From UBA9926 sp038131595 (lineage in GTDB: Bacteria; Pseudomonadota; Gammaproteobacteria; Pseudomonadales; Azotimanducaceae), in assembly GCA_038131595.1 (NCBI GenBank), contig JAYPPR010000001.1, positions 1 to 64,000 of the forward strand: a stretch of 64,000 bases of DNA. The letters are read 5' to 3'. This document shows, piece after piece, positions 63,364 through 64,000 of the stretch (the stretch's first letter is position 1; every line of letters begins with the position of its first letter). Under the pieces are notes generated by a model. It saw nothing but the letters and a program-made list of their open reading frames with translations. It ran no database searches and was not told where the DNA came from. A program made the position numbers and the translations under genes.

Positions 63364-64000
63364 ATGAACAAACAAGCCGCAATCGCCGCAGTGATCGCCC
63401 TCACCAGTATTCTGGGGGCATGCGAAGCGCCGCAACCTGTCGATCTCATCCTTACTGACGCCCGCGTGTACACAGCAGATCGGCGCGATTCATTGCCTTC
63501 AACCCTCGTCATTGATAACGGCAGGATTCTCGCCGTTGGAGACGCGTCCCTACTGGAACGCTTTGAGGGACCAACACGGGCGCTCAGTGGGCGTCTTGTG
63601 CTCCCTGGCTTTCATGATGCGCATACCCACCTGATCTATGGTGGACGTCAGCTCATGCAGTGTGACCTCTCGGGGCTTGTCAGCATTGCGGCCATTCAAT
63701 CGAAACTAGCGGATTGCGATTCAGCGCTTGACCCTGAAGATTGGCTTCTTGGGGGCGGCTGGAATCTATCGCTCTTTCCGGATGCGAACCCCAATCGATC
63801 TATGCTCGACGCGATTAATCCCGATCGTGCTACCGTCTTGGTCGGCGAGGATGGCCACTCGACTTGGGCCTCTTCAAGAGCGCTCGCGCTAGCAGGGATT
63901 ACTGCGGAAACGCCAAACCCGCCCGATGGTGTCATTGAACGAGATCCAAGCGGTAGTCCCTCCGGCACGCTCCGTGAAACGGCACAAAATTTAGTTCACG
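63364..64000 (+). CDS. YtcJ-type amidohydrolase lipoprotein, cut by the window edge
   Basis: The frame from ATG at 63364 is open to the last base, so only the first 212 codons are present. The N terminus is a lipoprotein signal: KQAAIAAVIALTSILGAC with lipobox LGAC (Cys near residue 20), which places the enzyme in the cell envelope. It is followed by the amidohydrolase sandwich (VDLILTDARVYTAD, VIDNGRILAVG) and the metal motif HDAHTH in LPGFHDAHTHL near residue 90, then the YtcJ-type GGGWNLSLFPDANPNRSMLD. It belongs to the same broad group as the amidohydrolase at 5925-7610 but with an export signal. The substrate is unknown. Confidence 0.88.
   Translation, partial: MNKQAAIAAVIALTSILGACEAPQPVDLILTDARVYTADRRDSLPSTLVIDNGRILAVGDASLLERFEGPTRALSGRLVLPGFHDAHTHLIYGGRQLMQCDLSGLVSIAAIQSKLADCDSALDPEDWLLGGGWNLSLFPDANPNRSMLDAINPDRATVLVGEDGHSTWASSRALALAGITAETPNPPDGVIERDPSGSPSGTLRETAQNLVH

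Overview
The window is a stretch of a gammaproteobacterial chromosome. The central block uvrB, tRNA-Val, thrS, infC, rpmI, rplT, pheS, pheT, ihfA, merR-type regulator, tRNA-Pro is the gammaproteobacterial (Pseudomonas-like) order. The outer genes (three cytochromes P450, CYP153-type alkane hydroxylase, quinohemoprotein alcohol dehydrogenase, TonB receptor, Na+-coupled transporters, glucosylglycerate metabolism) suggest a marine heterotroph that uses hydrophobic substrates. The exact lineage is inference. No insertion sequence, phage, CRISPR array or replication origin was seen.

Layout. 0.3-3.2 kb: ComEA-like DNA-binding protein, a small HEXXH membrane protein, an ABM-domain protein and a TauD-type dioxygenase. 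7.6-3.2 kb, minus strand: a tightly overlapping four-gene operon of YtcJ-type amidohydrolase, COG0523 GTPase, sulfotransferase-like protein and a class IV aminotransferase homologue whose Schiff-base lysine is replaced by histidine. 7.6-8.8 kb: gene-free DNA built from several short tandem repeats. 8.8-15.5 kb: RND efflux adaptor and pump, then a TonB-dependent receptor. 15.7-18.6 kb: P450, Coq4-family protein and tRNA-Asn, all minus strand. 18.7-28.8 kb: DNA repair and translation block. 29-36.5 kb: MFS permease, then an operon for glucosylglycerate synthesis (phosphatase, synthase), phosphorolysis (GH13_18) and a sodium/solute symporter. 37-63 kb: scattered catabolic genes: alcohol dehydrogenases, enoyl-CoA hydratase, D-aminoacylase-like enzyme, CYP153, S9 peptidase, PQQ dehydrogenase, acyl-CoA synthetase, SDR, a third P450, PhyH dioxygenase, GPH transporter, two serine esterases and a class III aminotransferase. 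A YtcJ-type lipoprotein runs off the right edge.

How they work together (inference). CYP153, the PQQ and zinc alcohol dehydrogenases, acyl-CoA synthetase and enoyl-CoA hydratase would take a terminally hydroxylated hydrocarbon to beta-oxidation. The glucosylglycerate genes would make and recycle a compatible solute. The translation block carries known kinds of control: an ATT start for infC and a hairpin that can cover the pheS ribosome binding site.

A striking property of this sequence is the number of reading frames broken by one small indel, nearly always in a short homopolymer: RND pump, pheT, MFS permease, GH13/symporter junction, symporter, carboxylesterase, and probably the 5' ends of the S9 lipoprotein and the DUF1232 gene. 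Since pheT is essential, sequence error is the simplest explanation for most of them, although the pheT lesion is a CAGT duplication in a genome that shows many other short tandem duplications.
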